Program-made: the position numbers and the translations under genes | Part shown: one piece after another, positions 41,899-50,775 of the stretch | How positions within the stretch are numbered: position 1 is the first letter of the stretch | Layout: every line of letters begins with the position of its first letter | NCBI GenBank assembly: GCA_019239975.1 | Contig: JAFAZE010000007.1 | Coordinates: forward strand, 1 to 64,000 | Length of the DNA: 64,000 nt | Source: Streptosporangiaceae bacterium | GTDB taxonomy: Bacteria; Actinomycetota; Actinomycetes; Streptosporangiales; Streptosporangiaceae | Direction: 5' to 3' | Notes under the pieces: generated by a model | Databases searched by the model: none | What the model was told of the DNA's origin: nothing | The model's input: only the letters and a program-made list of their open reading frames with translations

Positions 41899-44316
41899 TC
41901 ATTCGAGCATGCCGTCAATCACCGCTGGCGTGTCCCGAATTGCCGCAGGCGTGTCCAGGACCCGGCCGGCGCCGGCGGCCCGCTGCGGGCCGGACAGCGT
42001 GAATGACCCGCGCAGCTCCAGCCGGTCCGATGCGCCGCCGATCGCGACCTCGATCTCGCCCGGCTCTATGATGCGCTCACCGGCCAGCCCGTGAAAGGCG
42101 GTTCTGTCGGCGTGCAGCCGGAAGACGACCTGCCGCGCCTGCCCCGGCTCGAGCGGCACCCGGGCGAATCCCGCCAGCCAGCGCACCGGGCGCGCCACCT
42201 GGGCAACGGGATCGTGCAGGTAGAGCTGCACGACCTCGGTTCCGGGCCGCTCACCGGTGTTGCGAACCGTGCAGGAGATTTCCGCAGTCCCGTCGGTGGG
42301 CACCTCGCCTGGGCTGATCGCCAGGCCGGCGTACTCGAATGTGGTGTACGACAGCCCGTGGCCAAAGGCGAACAGCGGCGTCGGGTCCACCACGCTGCCG
42401 CCGTGCCGCCCGGCGAGCAGCGGGCGCAGGTAGGGCGACGGCTCCCCGGCCGCGAGACCGGGGATCTCGATGGGCAGCCTGCCGCTGGGCGTGACCCGGC
42501 CGGACAGCACGCCGGCGATCGCGTGGCCGCCCTCTTCGCCGGGGAAGAACGTCTGCACCACGGCGGCGGCGCGGTCCGCCAGGGCGCCGATCGCGTAGGG
42601 CCGCCCGGTGACGAGCACAAGGATGACCGGCGTCCCGGTATCGGCGAGCGTCGCCACCAGGTCCTCCTGGACACCGGGGAGCCGCAGGTCCGTCACGTCG
42701 CAGCCCTCGCCGGAAGTCCCGCGGCCGAACAGCCCCGCCTCGTCGCCCACGACGGCGACGACCATGTCGGCGTCCCGCGCCAGCGCCTGGGCCGCCGCGA
42801 AGCCCGACCGGTCGGGCGAGCGCACGTCGCAGCCGCGCTCGAAGGAGATCTTCGCCTCGGGCAGTTCCGCGCGCAGCGCGCCGAGAACGGTGGTCACCTC
42901 GACCCCGCGGGCGGCCGCCGGGAACCGGCCGCCGAGGTGACGGGGCATCGTGTAGCAGCCGAAGAACGCCATCCCGTCGTCGGCGAGCGGGCCGATGACC
43001 GCGACACGTGCCCCGGAAGCCGAGGGGCCGAGCGGCAGCGCTTCCCCGCGGTTGACGAGCAGGATGACGGATTCCTCGGCGAGGCGGCGGGCGAGCGCGC
43101 GGTGCCCGGGCGGGTCGAGGTCGATGTCCGCAGAGCCGTCGCCGTCGGCGCCGTCGGCGCCGCCGCCTTCGCCGGCGGAGAGGGTGCCCGCGGCCGCCGC
43201 GCTCACCGGGTCGAGCAGGCCGAGCTCGCACTTCTGGGTGAGCACCCGGCTCGCCGCGATGTCGATCACCTCGGCGGGCACGTGCCCGTCGCGCACGGCC
43301 TCGGCCAGCGGCGGGCCGTAGCAGCGGACGCTGGGCAGCTCGACGTCGACGCCCGCGGCGACGGCGAGCGCGGCCGCCGCGCCGGGCGCGCCCGCCACGG
43401 CGTGCTGCAGCTCCAGGAACGACACCGCGTAGTAATCGGAGACCACCAGGCCGTCGAAGCCGAGCTGGTCACGGAGCATGGCGGTGACCAGCGACCGGTC
43501 GCCGGTCACCGGGACGCCGTCGATGTCGGTGTAGGACGGCATAACGCAACGGGCTCCGCCGAGCCGGATCGCCATCTCGAACGGCGGCAGGAACACGTCG
43601 GCGAATTCCCTCCGGCCCATGGCGACGGGCGCCATGTTCCGCCCCGCCCGGGAGGCCGAGTAGCCGGCGAAGTGCTTGAGCGTCGCCTGCACGCCGGCGG
43701 ACTGCAGTCCCTGCACGTAACCGGTGCCGATGGTCCCCACGAGGTAGGGGTCCTCGCCGATGGTCTCTTCTGTGCGCCCCCACCGCGGGTCGCGTGCCAC
43801 GTCGAGCACCGGGGCCAGGCCCTGGTGCACGCCCAGCGCGCGCATCGACGCGCCGATGGCCGCGGCCATCTCGCGGACCAGATCAGGGTCGAAGGACGCA
43901 CCCCAGGCGAGCGGGGTCGGGAAGATGGTGGCCGTCGCGGCGGCCAGGCCGGTGAGGCATTCCTCGTGCGCCACCGCCGGGATGCCGAACCGGCTGGCGG
44001 CCACGACCCTCGCCTGCAGGGCGGCCAGGGCGCGCATCCCGGTGGCGGGCGGCACCGGCCGTGTGCCGAAGACGCGGGTCAGCTGGCCGATGCCGTGCCT
44101 GATGAGCTCCTCCAGCGGCGGCCGGCCGTCGCTGAATTCGTCCTGCATGGGGGCGACGCCGTCGCCGTCGCCGGACGCCCCCATCCAGACGCTGCCGAGC
44201 TGCGCGATCTTCTCCTCGAGCGTCATGCGCCCAAGCAGGTCGGCGACCCGCTCCGGAACCGGCCGGGCGGGGTCGCGCCATATCTCCGTCGCCGGACGGA
44301 CCAGCGGCGGCGTCAC
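41899..44316 (-). CDS. GH3 beta-glucosidase/beta-xylosidase
   Basis: 805 residues from GTG 44316, which overlaps the lacI stop as GTGA. Domain order is that of large GH3 enzymes: a TIM-barrel part with DLLGRMTLEEKIAQLGS, HEECLTGLAAATATIFPTPLAWG, DPRWGRTEETIGEDPYLVG and the nucleophile Asp in GLVVSDYYAV (about residue 285). An alpha/beta sandwich follows with RLAEESVILLVNRGEALPLGP and an acidic loop, then a C-terminal fibronectin-like domain (TAEISCTVRNTGERPGTEVVQLYLHDPVA). No signal peptide, so it acts on imported oligosaccharides. The coupling to lacI and the adjoining ABC importer indicate a single utilisation system. Confidence 0.93.
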   Translation of the reverse strand: MTPPLVRPATEIWRDPARPVPERVADLLGRMTLEEKIAQLGSVWMGASGDGDGVAPMQDEFSDGRPPLEELIRHGIGQLTRVFGTRPVPPATGMRALAALQARVVAASRFGIPAVAHEECLTGLAAATATIFPTPLAWGASFDPDLVREMAAAIGASMRALGVHQGLAPVLDVARDPRWGRTEETIGEDPYLVGTIGTGYVQGLQSAGVQATLKHFAGYSASRAGRNMAPVAMGRREFADVFLPPFEMAIRLGGARCVMPSYTDIDGVPVTGDRSLVTAMLRDQLGFDGLVVSDYYAVSFLELQHAVAGAPGAAAALAVAAGVDVELPSVRCYGPPLAEAVRDGHVPAEVIDIAASRVLTQKCELGLLDPVSAAAAGTLSAGEGGGADGADGDGSADIDLDPPGHRALARRLAEESVILLVNRGEALPLGPSASGARVAVIGPLADDGMAFFGCYTMPRHLGGRFPAAARGVEVTTVLGALRAELPEAKISFERGCDVRSPDRSGFAAAQALARDADMVVAVVGDEAGLFGRGTSGEGCDVTDLRLPGVQEDLVATLADTGTPVILVLVTGRPYAIGALADRAAAVVQTFFPGEEGGHAIAGVLSGRVTPSGRLPIEIPGLAAGEPSPYLRPLLAGRHGGSVVDPTPLFAFGHGLSYTTFEYAGLAISPGEVPTDGTAEISCTVRNTGERPGTEVVQLYLHDPVAQVARPVRWLAGFARVPLEPGQARQVVFRLHADRTAFHGLAGERIIEPGEIEVAIGGASDRLELRGSFTLSGPQRAAGAGRVLDTPAAIRDTPAVIDGMLE

Positions 44317-45440
44317 CTGGCCGGCCCAGCGCCGGCGGCCGCCGCGGTTCCCCCGGCCGCGGGAGTCTCCCCCGCCATCCCGGTTTCCCCGGCCGGCCAT
44401 ACGGGCGGCGGGGCCGTGGACTCACGCACGATGAGCTCGGTGGACAGCTCCACCCGGCCCGACCGCAGCGGGAGCCCCTCGACCAGCTCGCCGAGCATCT
44501 GCGCCGCCGCGCGGCCCATCTCGGTGAGCGGCTGGCGCACGGTGGTCAGCGGCGGCGACACCCAGCGCGCGACCGGCAGGTCGTCGAAGCCGACCACGCT
44601 GAGGTCCTGCGGCACCCGCAATCCGCGCTGGCGCGCCGCCTCGTAGACGCCGAAGGCCTGCTGGTCGCTGCCCGCGAAGATGGCGGTCGGCCTGTCGTCC
44701 AGGTCAAGCAGCTCGCCGCCCCGCATGAAGCCGCCCTCGTGCTGGAAGTCGCCATGCCGCACCAGCACCGGGTCGAACCGCAGCGAGGCCCGCTCCAGGG
44801 CGGACCGGTACCCGTCGATCCTGGCCCGGCTGCACAGGTAGTCCCCGGGGCCGGCGATCGCGGCGATCCGGCGGTGCCCGAGGGCGAGGAGATGCTCGGT
44901 CGCCGCGAGACCGCCCGCCCAGTTGGTGGCGCCGACGCTGGGAAGGTCGGGTGGCGGCGGGTTCACCGGGTCGACCACCACGAGCGGGATGCCGGCGCTG
45001 CGCAGCTGCCCGAGCTGCACGCCGGTCAGCTCGGAGGTCACGAGGATCACGCCGTCGGTGTCGTGGCTGGCGAGCGCGGAGGTCCAGCTGGCCGGGCGGG
45101 CGTTTCCGTGCCGCACGGCGGAGACGGCGACCCCGGTCTCGTGGCTGGTGCCCCATTCCTCGACGCCGCGCAGGATCTCCACCGCCCACGGGCTGTCCAG
45201 GCCGTTGAATACCAGGTCCACCAGGCCGGAACGGCGGCGGCGGCGCAGGCCGCCCCGTGAGTACTTGTGCTCGTCAAGCAGCCGCTCCACCCGCGCGCGG
45301 GTGGACGGCGCGACGTCCGGCCGGCCGTTCACCACCTTGGAGACGGTGGGCAGCGAGACGCCGGCTTCCGCCGCGATGGTGGCGAGGGTCGTCCTCCGCT
45401 CACCAAGCTGCCGCTGTTGACTGCCCTCCTGTTGACGCAC
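44313..45440 (-). CDS. LacI-family transcriptional repressor
   Basis: 375 residues. The N-terminal helix-turn-helix and hinge read TTLATIAAEAGVSLPTVSKVVNGRPDVAPSTRARVERLLDEHKY (about 17-60). A periplasmic-binding-protein-like effector domain follows (LVDLVFNGLDSPWAVEILRG, GVILVTSELTGVQLGQLRSAGIPLVVVDPV, HRRIAAIAGPGDYLCSRARIDGYR, FAGSDQQAFGVYEAARQRGLRVPQDLSVVGFDDLP). Gene order lacI-GH3 (minus) facing SBP-permease-permease (plus) and palindromes in the 390-bp divergent region (45521-45533, 45735-45759) suggest it represses both arms and itself until a sugar binds. Confidence 0.92.
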   Translation of the reverse strand: MRQQEGSQQRQLGERRTTLATIAAEAGVSLPTVSKVVNGRPDVAPSTRARVERLLDEHKYSRGGLRRRRRSGLVDLVFNGLDSPWAVEILRGVEEWGTSHETGVAVSAVRHGNARPASWTSALASHDTDGVILVTSELTGVQLGQLRSAGIPLVVVDPVNPPPPDLPSVGATNWAGGLAATEHLLALGHRRIAAIAGPGDYLCSRARIDGYRSALERASLRFDPVLVRHGDFQHEGGFMRGGELLDLDDRPTAIFAGSDQQAFGVYEAARQRGLRVPQDLSVVGFDDLPVARWVSPPLTTVRQPLTEMGRAAAQMLGELVEGLPLRSGRVELSTELIVRESTAPPPVWPAGETGMAGETPAAGGTAAAAGAGPAR

Positions 45441-45520
45441 GGCACCACCTTCCTGACCGGCAGGGCCGGCAGTTCCCGGCCGGCCGGGCCGGCATTTCGC
45501 CGGCCGGCAGGGCCGGCAGT

Positions 45521-45533
45521 CGAAAACGTTTCG
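45521..45533. promoter_or_regulatory. LacI-type operator (proximal to lacI)
   Basis: CGAAAACGTTTCG contains the 8-base palindrome AAACGTTT with the central CG typical of LacI/GalR-family operators. It lies about 80 bp upstream of lacI, fitting autoregulation. Confidence 0.65.
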
Positions 45534-45734
45534 CTCTCAGTATCGCAACCTACAGCGCCCGCAGGCACTGTGTCCACGCCGCCCACATCGTACGCGAACG
45601 CCTGGCTGGAGGGAATCCCTGGACCTCACAGACGTCGAACCAGCGGACCTGATCAGGAAGAACTTTAAACCTGGTAACACTGTGGAAACGAAGGGTTGAC
45701 CCTGGCCAGGGACGAATTCTAGGATGACGGCACG

Positions 45735-45759
45735 TCGAAAGTCTTGCTAAAACTTTCGA
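45735..45759. promoter_or_regulatory. inverted repeat upstream of the sugar ABC operon
   Basis: TCGAAAGT (45735-45742) and ACTTTCGA (45752-45759) form a perfect 8-bp inverted repeat with nine bases between, about 75 bp before the binding-protein start. The TCGAAA half-site is shared with the site beside lacI. Confidence 0.6.
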
Positions 45760-45832
45760 AACGCCCGCCAGGCAGCACGTGCAGGTCTCGCCGCCCGGCT
45801 GTCCGGGCCAACATCGTCAGGAGATGACCACC

Positions 45833-47155
45833 ATGCGTTGCAACCGGACGATCGCCGCCATCGCGGTGGCGGTGACAACAGGAGTCGCGGTCGCCGCGTG
45901 CAGCAGTGGCAGTAGCAGCACCAACGGCGGCACGAAGAGCAACTCGAGCAGCGGCTCGAGCACCAGCACCAAGGCCACCCTCACCTGGTGGCACAACGGC
46001 AACACACAGCCGCTCCTTGGCGTATGGCAGAACGTCGCGACCACGTTCCACACCGCGCACCCGAACGTTTCGTTCAGCATTGACCCGATCCAGAGCGACC
46101 AGTTCGCCAACAAGATGCCGGTCGCCCTGAAGTCGAACAACCCCCCGGACATCTTCCAGCAGTGGGGCGCCGGCCAGGAGGCCACCCAGCTTCAGTCCGG
46201 CAAGCTGACGAACCTCACCCCGCTCGTATCGGGCTGGATCGGCGAGCTGGGCCACGCCGCGGCGGGCTGGCAGGTCAACGGGCAGCAGTACGGTATCCCC
46301 TACGACCAGCACGTGGTGGGCTTCTGGTACCGCAAGGACCTGTTCACCAAGGCCGGCATCACATCCCCGCCGGCCACGCTGGCCCAGCTCGAGTCCGACG
46401 ACGCGAAGCTCAAGGCCAAGGGCATCACCCCGATCGCGCTCGGCGGCCAGAGCCGCTGGCCGGACGCGTTCTACTGGGAGTACTTCGCGGTCAGGGAATG
46501 CTCCCAGTCCGTTCTCCAGCAGGCCATCTCATCCGTCAACATGAGCGCCCCCTGCTTCTCCAAGGCGACCAAGGACCTCACCGCGTTCATGAACACCGGC
46601 CCGTTCCAGCAGGGATTCAACGCCATCCAGGCCCAGACGGGCGCCGGCAGCTCGGCGGGCGCGCTGGCGAACGGCAAGGCGGCCATGGAGCTGCAGGGCG
46701 ACTGGGAGACCAGCGTGGTCCCCGCGCTCACCACCAGCAAGAACATCATCTCCGAGCTCGGCTGGTTCCCGTTCCCCAGCGTCTCCGGCGGCGCCGGTGA
46801 CCCGAGCGCCGTGCTGGGAGGCGGCGACGGCTTCTCCTGCACCACAGGGGCCGCGGAACCGGCCTGCGCCCAGTTCCTGCAGTACATCTCCAGCACCCCG
46901 GTCCAGGAGGAGCTGGTGCAGAAGGCGAACATCGGGCTCCCCGCCAACAGCGCCGCCGACGCGGTGCTGACCAACCCGGCGCTGAAGGCGGTCGCGCAGG
47001 CGCACAACAACGCCGCCTACATCTCGGAATACTTCGACATCGCCTTCCCGACCAATCCGGGCCAGGCGCTGGACAACGCGATCGCGAACTTCTTCGCCGG
47101 CAAGGGATCGAACACGACCATCATCAACTCCGTGAGCAGCAGCTCGGGCCACTGA
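45833..47155 (+). CDS. sugar ABC transporter substrate-binding lipoprotein
   Basis: 440 residues. The signal peptide ends in the lipobox VAAC (Cys about 23), followed by a Ser/Thr/Gly linker. The mature part is a family-1 extracellular solute-binding protein: TKATLTWWHNGNTQPLLGVWQNVATTFHTAHPNVSFSIDPIQ, GKLTNLTPLVSGWIGELG, YGIPYDQHVVGFWYRKDLFTKAGI, and a C-terminal lobe with LELQGDWETSV-like and GGGDGFSCT parts. ATG 45833 is chosen because AGGAG lies nine bases upstream; the ATG three codons earlier abuts it. It begins a coupled operon with two permeases and no ATPase, so a shared MsiK-type ATPase elsewhere is presumed. Confidence 0.92.
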   Translation: MRCNRTIAAIAVAVTTGVAVAACSSGSSSTNGGTKSNSSSGSSTSTKATLTWWHNGNTQPLLGVWQNVATTFHTAHPNVSFSIDPIQSDQFANKMPVALKSNNPPDIFQQWGAGQEATQLQSGKLTNLTPLVSGWIGELGHAAAGWQVNGQQYGIPYDQHVVGFWYRKDLFTKAGITSPPATLAQLESDDAKLKAKGITPIALGGQSRWPDAFYWEYFAVRECSQSVLQQAISSVNMSAPCFSKATKDLTAFMNTGPFQQGFNAIQAQTGAGSSAGALANGKAAMELQGDWETSVVPALTTSKNIISELGWFPFPSVSGGAGDPSAVLGGGDGFSCTTGAAEPACAQFLQYISSTPVQEELVQKANIGLPANSAADAVLTNPALKAVAQAHNNAAYISEYFDIAFPTNPGQALDNAIANFFAGKGSNTTIINSVSSSSGH

Positions 47156-48144
47156 TGGCACGTACCGAGAGTGCCGGGACGGCCGCACCGGAGACGACGT
47201 CCGGCGCGGCCGTCCCGGCCGCCACCACCAGGGCACCGGCCCGGCGGCGCGGGATGCGCAGGCGGATCGAGCTGACCGTGCTGCTGGCCCCCCCGCTGGT
47301 GCTGTTCATCGGGTTCGTGATCGTCCCGATGGTCTTCGCCGCCTGGTACAGCCTCTACAACTGGAGCGGCTACGGGCCGCTGACCGACTTCATCGGCGTG
47401 CAGAACTACAGGGGCGTGCTGACCGGCCCGGTCTTCCACCAGGCCCTGACGCACAACGTGATCATCGCGGTCCTGTCCGTGGTCATCCAGCTCCCGGTCA
47501 GCATCGCGCTGGCGCTGCTGCTGAACCGCCGGATGCGCGGCCAGACGGCCATGCGGCTTGCCGTGTTCACGCCGTACGTGCTGTCCGAGGCCACCGCCGC
47601 GGTGATGTGGCTGCTCCTGCTGCAGCCCAGCGGGTTCGTCAACGCGCTGCTGAACGGGGTCGGCCTCGGCGGCCTCGTCCACCAGTGGCTCGCCAGCACG
47701 TCCCTCGTGCTCTACATGCTGTTCGTCGTGATCACATGGAAGTACATCGGGTTCGGGATCGTGCTGCTGCTGGCCGGCCTGCAGGGCATCCCGGCCGAAC
47801 TGCGCGAGGCGGCGGCCATCGACGGGGCCACGCCGTGGCAGGCGACCCGGCGGGTGACGCTGCCGCTGCTCGGCCCCACGATCAGGATCTGGATCTTCCT
47901 GTCGGTGATCGGCTCTTTGCAGCTCTTCGACATCGTCTGGATCATGACCCTGGGCGGCCCGGCGGACGCGTCGCAGACGATGCTGACGTACCAGTACATC
48001 AACGGCATCCAGCGCACGCAGTTCGGGTACGGCGCCACGGTCTCCGTGGTGCTGTTCGTCATCTCCTTCGTCTTCGCGCTGGCCTACCAGCGGTTCGCGC
48101 TGCGCCGGGACACCGCCGGCGCGGTGACGAGAGCAGTGGGGTGA
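47155..48144 (+). CDS. sugar ABC transporter permease (MalF/UgpA-like)
   Basis: 329 residues, six transmembrane segments after a Thr/Ala-rich cytoplasmic start. The permease signature EAAAIDGATPWQATRRVTLPLLGPT lies about 222-246, with AWYSLYNWSGYGPLTDFIGVQNYRGVL near the N-terminus. The ATG overlaps the binding-protein stop (TGATG). It forms the channel together with the next gene product. Confidence 0.92.
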   Translation: MARTESAGTAAPETTSGAAVPAATTRAPARRRGMRRRIELTVLLAPPLVLFIGFVIVPMVFAAWYSLYNWSGYGPLTDFIGVQNYRGVLTGPVFHQALTHNVIIAVLSVVIQLPVSIALALLLNRRMRGQTAMRLAVFTPYVLSEATAAVMWLLLLQPSGFVNALLNGVGLGGLVHQWLASTSLVLYMLFVVITWKYIGFGIVLLLAGLQGIPAELREAAAIDGATPWQATRRVTLPLLGPTIRIWIFLSVIGSLQLFDIVWIMTLGGPADASQTMLTYQYINGIQRTQFGYGATVSVVLFVISFVFALAYQRFALRRDTAGAVTRAVG

Positions 48145-48149
48145 GGCCG

Positions 48150-49025
48150 ATGTCGGCAGCCGTCAGTGTCCGGCCACGCCGCGGCCCGGGCCACGCGAGA
48201 CCGCGCCGGACCTGGGTCACGATGCCCGCCAGCTACCTGGTGATCCTGCTCGTGCTGGCGATCACGCTCGTGCCCATGCTCTACCTGATCGTGGGCGGCT
48301 TCAGCACCACGGCCCAGCTCAACACCGACCCGAACTCGCTGCCGCATCCCTGGGTGTGGAGCAACTACGGGTCGATCATCACGTCCGCGCTGTTCTGGCA
48401 GGCCGTCGGCAACAGCGCGGTGATCGCCGTGGTGGCGACCGGGCTCGCCGTCACGCTCGGCTCGATGGCGGCGTTCGCGCTGTCCCGGTATTCGTTCCGC
48501 GGGCGTGAGGCCGTGTACCTGCTGTTCACCGCCGGGCTGCTGTTCCCGCTCAACACCGCGGTCCTGCCGCTGTTCCTGCTGCTGCAGAAGATCGGCCTGA
48601 CCGACAACCTGGCCGGCGTGGCGCTGCCGGAGGCGGCGTTCTCGCTGCCGGTCACGATCGTCATCCTGCGCCCGTTCATGCGCGCCATCCCCGGTGAGCT
48701 GGAGGACGCGGCCGTGGTGGACGGCGCGACCCGGCTCCGGTTCTTCGTCCGGATCCTGCTGCCGCTGTCCCGGCCCGCCCTGATCACCGTCGGGATCCTG
48801 GCCTTCGTCACGAGCTGGAACACCTACCTGCTCCCGCTCGTGGTGTTCACCACCCCGTCGCATTTCACCCTGCCGCTGGCGGTGGCCACCTTCCAGTCGA
48901 CGTACACGCAGGACACCGCGCGGGTCTTCGCGTTCACCGCGCTGTCGATGATCCCGGCGCTCGCGATCTTCGTCTTCGCCCAGCGCAAGCTCGTCGGCGG
49001 CCTGGTCGGCGCCGTCAAGGGGTGA
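48150..49025 (+). CDS. sugar ABC transporter permease (MalG/UgpE-like)
   Basis: 291 residues with six transmembrane segments and the loop EDAAVVDGATRLRFFVRILLPLSRPAL (about 190-216) that contacts the ATPase. Other family marks are PHPWVWSNYGSII, SRYSFRGREAVYLLFTAGLLFP and the C-terminal FAQRKLVGGLVGAVKG. The ATG at 48150 has GGTGAGG before it; an in-frame GTG at 48141 overlaps the preceding stop and may be used instead. Second channel subunit of the importer. Confidence 0.92.
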   Translation: MSAAVSVRPRRGPGHARPRRTWVTMPASYLVILLVLAITLVPMLYLIVGGFSTTAQLNTDPNSLPHPWVWSNYGSIITSALFWQAVGNSAVIAVVATGLAVTLGSMAAFALSRYSFRGREAVYLLFTAGLLFPLNTAVLPLFLLLQKIGLTDNLAGVALPEAAFSLPVTIVILRPFMRAIPGELEDAAVVDGATRLRFFVRILLPLSRPALITVGILAFVTSWNTYLLPLVVFTTPSHFTLPLAVATFQSTYTQDTARVFAFTALSMIPALAIFVFAQRKLVGGLVGAVKG

Positions 49026-49076
49026 TGGCAGCCGGGCCCGGAGCGGTGCTTCTGGCCGCTGCCGGCGGCCGCGCGG

Positions 49077-49883
49077 TCAGGCCGGGCCGCCGGCGGGGTC
49101 CGGCGGGTCGTCCCCCCGGACCAGGACCGCCGCGGCCGGGTCGTAGCGTGTCAGCCGGCCGCACATCCCGTAGCCGCGAGGCCCGGCGGGCCGGCCGAGC
49201 CGCCAGAGGCCGCCGTTCCCCAGGACTCCCGCCCTGGGGCCGGCGATGTCGTCGAGCTGGCCCCCGGTCAGCTCGACGGTCCGCAGCGCCCCGGTGCGCC
49301 ACCGGTCCCGCCATTCCGGTACCCGGCCGGCCACCAGCCGCGCCGCCGCGGCGTAGAAGCCGTCCAGCGCCCTCGGGCCCTCCTCGGCCACCTGGCCGCG
49401 CAGCGACAGGTACCCCTCGATGGCCAGGTCACGGCGCCGCCGGGCGCTGCTGGCCCTGGGGGACGACCCCGTTGCCGCGCGGGCGTAGGCGTCGGGGTCG
49501 GCCAGTATCTCGGGGGGGAACGTCAGGACGGCGTCCCCCGCCTCCGGCAGGCCCGCGTTCTGCATGATCGCCAGCAGCCGGAGGCCGCCGTCGTTGACCA
49601 GCCGGTGGATGATCCCCGGCGTGAACCACAGGCAGTCGCCGGGGCGCAGCGCCGATTCCGCGTACCCGTGGCCGCCGAGCGTCTGCAGCTGTCCGTGGCC
49701 GCTGAGGACGACGTAGCCTTCCGCCGACGCGAGGTGGACGTGGGCCGAGCCGCCGCGCAGCCCGTCGGGCGCGACCCAGTCGTAGACGTCGAGCACGGTC
49801 AGCGCGACGGCACCGGGGAGGACGGGGCCACCGTCGGCGGCAGCGCGGGGCGCGGGCCGGGATACCGGCGCTCGTTCAGTCAA
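49077..49883 (-). CDS. cupin-domain protein of a sugar-catabolic operon
   Basis: 268 residues. Residues about 45-110 are a cupin barrel: GGSAHVHLASAEGYVVLSGHGQLQTL, then LRPGDCLWFTPGIIHRLVND, with His residues placed for a metal site. The second half (about 130-268) is helical, then repetitive Gly/Arg/Pro and unrecognised. It is the third gene of a minus-strand set with DUF6807 and a Gfo/Idh oxidoreductase, overlapping the former by 8 bp. The conserved grouping suggests a small-molecule or sugar-acid isomerase or sensor role; activity is not established. Confidence 0.75.
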   Translation of the reverse strand: MTERAPVSRPAPRAAADGGPVLPGAVALTVLDVYDWVAPDGLRGGSAHVHLASAEGYVVLSGHGQLQTLGGHGYAESALRPGDCLWFTPGIIHRLVNDGGLRLLAIMQNAGLPEAGDAVLTFPPEILADPDAYARAATGSSPRASSARRRRDLAIEGYLSLRGQVAEEGPRALDGFYAAAARLVAGRVPEWRDRWRTGALRTVELTGGQLDDIAGPRAGVLGNGGLWRLGRPAGPRGYGMCGRLTRYDPAAAVLVRGDDPPDPAGGPA

Positions 49884-50775
49884 AATGTCCCTCCATCCAC
49901 CTTCCGGTCTGGCCGGCGAGCATGCCGCAGCGGCGCGAATCGAGCCGCCCGTCGGCGATCACGACTCCGTACCGGAGCGTCAGCGGCGACCCGGCCGGCA
50001 CCTCGTGTTCCGCCGCGAAGAACGGCGCGGGGCACACGCACGCGAACGGCGTGCTGCGCACGAACCACTGGCCCGGGTGGCTGAAGTTGGCCGGCGCGTC
50101 ACGGAAGATCAGCGTTGATTCCGGGCCGGCGAACGCCATCCACGGGCCGCGCCAGCCCATAAGCTCGTCGCCGCCGGTGCCTTCCGGCGTCATCACCTGG
50201 CCGTTGGTGAACGACCGCGGCCCGCGCCAGAACAGGCCGCCGTACCCGGCGTTTTCCCTGCCCTCCGTGGTCGGGCTGCCGATGCGGACGGGGTGGCCGC
50301 TCACGTTCCGCATCGTGATCTCGAACCCGCAGGCCCAGGCGGCTTCCCCGGGCCATGCGGTCACCGCGGTCCGGCGGCGCTCGGTGAACCAGGTCTCGCC
50401 GCCCTCGGTCACCCAGGTGAGCCGCTCGTCCAGGTGCGCGGCGCCGTCACCGGCGGCCGCCACGGCGAAGCGGTCGTGCCGCACGCGGCCGTTGTTGGCA
50501 AGCTGGATGTAGCCGTCCCCGCGGCGGTACGTCGGGCCGCCCCAGAAGTTCTCGGTGCCGACGTTCGGCAGCGACCAGGCGATCCCCTTGTGCCAGGGGT
50601 GGTCATCCGGGCGGTACGCGGTCACCAGGTCCCCGGACAGGGTCCGCACCGGGTGGAAGTACGGCCGCGGCGACTCGACCTGCGGCTCGTCGGGCCGGTA
50701 CACGTAGCGGAACAGCGCGGCACCGTCCCAGCACACCTCGACGGCCGTGCCGTCGCGGTCAAGGGCCATCACCAC
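49876..50775 (-). CDS. DUF6807 (PmoA-like) protein
   Basis: 299 residues with the family's blocks: YRPDEPQVESPRPYFHPVRTLSGDLVTAYRPDDHPWHKGIAWSLPNVGTENFWGG (about 26-80), TERRRTAVTAWPGEAAWACGFEITMRN, GYGGLFWRGPRSFTNG and GWRGPWMAFAG, ending AAEHEVPAGSPLTLRYGVVIADG. This beta-sandwich family is linked to glycan degradation and occurs beside Gfo/Idh genes. It overlaps both neighbours by 7-8 bp. Biochemical role unproven. Confidence 0.85.
   Translation of the reverse strand: MVMALDRDGTAVEVCWDGAALFRYVYRPDEPQVESPRPYFHPVRTLSGDLVTAYRPDDHPWHKGIAWSLPNVGTENFWGGPTYRRGDGYIQLANNGRVRHDRFAVAAAGDGAAHLDERLTWVTEGGETWFTERRRTAVTAWPGEAAWACGFEITMRNVSGHPVRIGSPTTEGRENAGYGGLFWRGPRSFTNGQVMTPEGTGGDELMGWRGPWMAFAGPESTLIFRDAPANFSHPGQWFVRSTPFACVCPAPFFAAEHEVPAGSPLTLRYGVVIADGRLDSRRCGMLAGQTGRWMEGHFD

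Larger units (their letters stand above)
45441..45832. promoter_or_regulatory. divergent control region of lacI and the sugar ABC operon
   Basis: No gene. The region holds repeated GGCCGGC tracts (45470-45520) and two palindromic sites annotated separately. An AT-richer part (45655-45720) is likely to hold the promoter of the ABC operon. Confidence 0.6.

Noticed and set aside
42091..44646. 851-codon open frame opposite the GH3 gene
   Set aside because: Gly/Arg/His-rich translation without motifs; it mirrors the GC-rich third positions of GH3.
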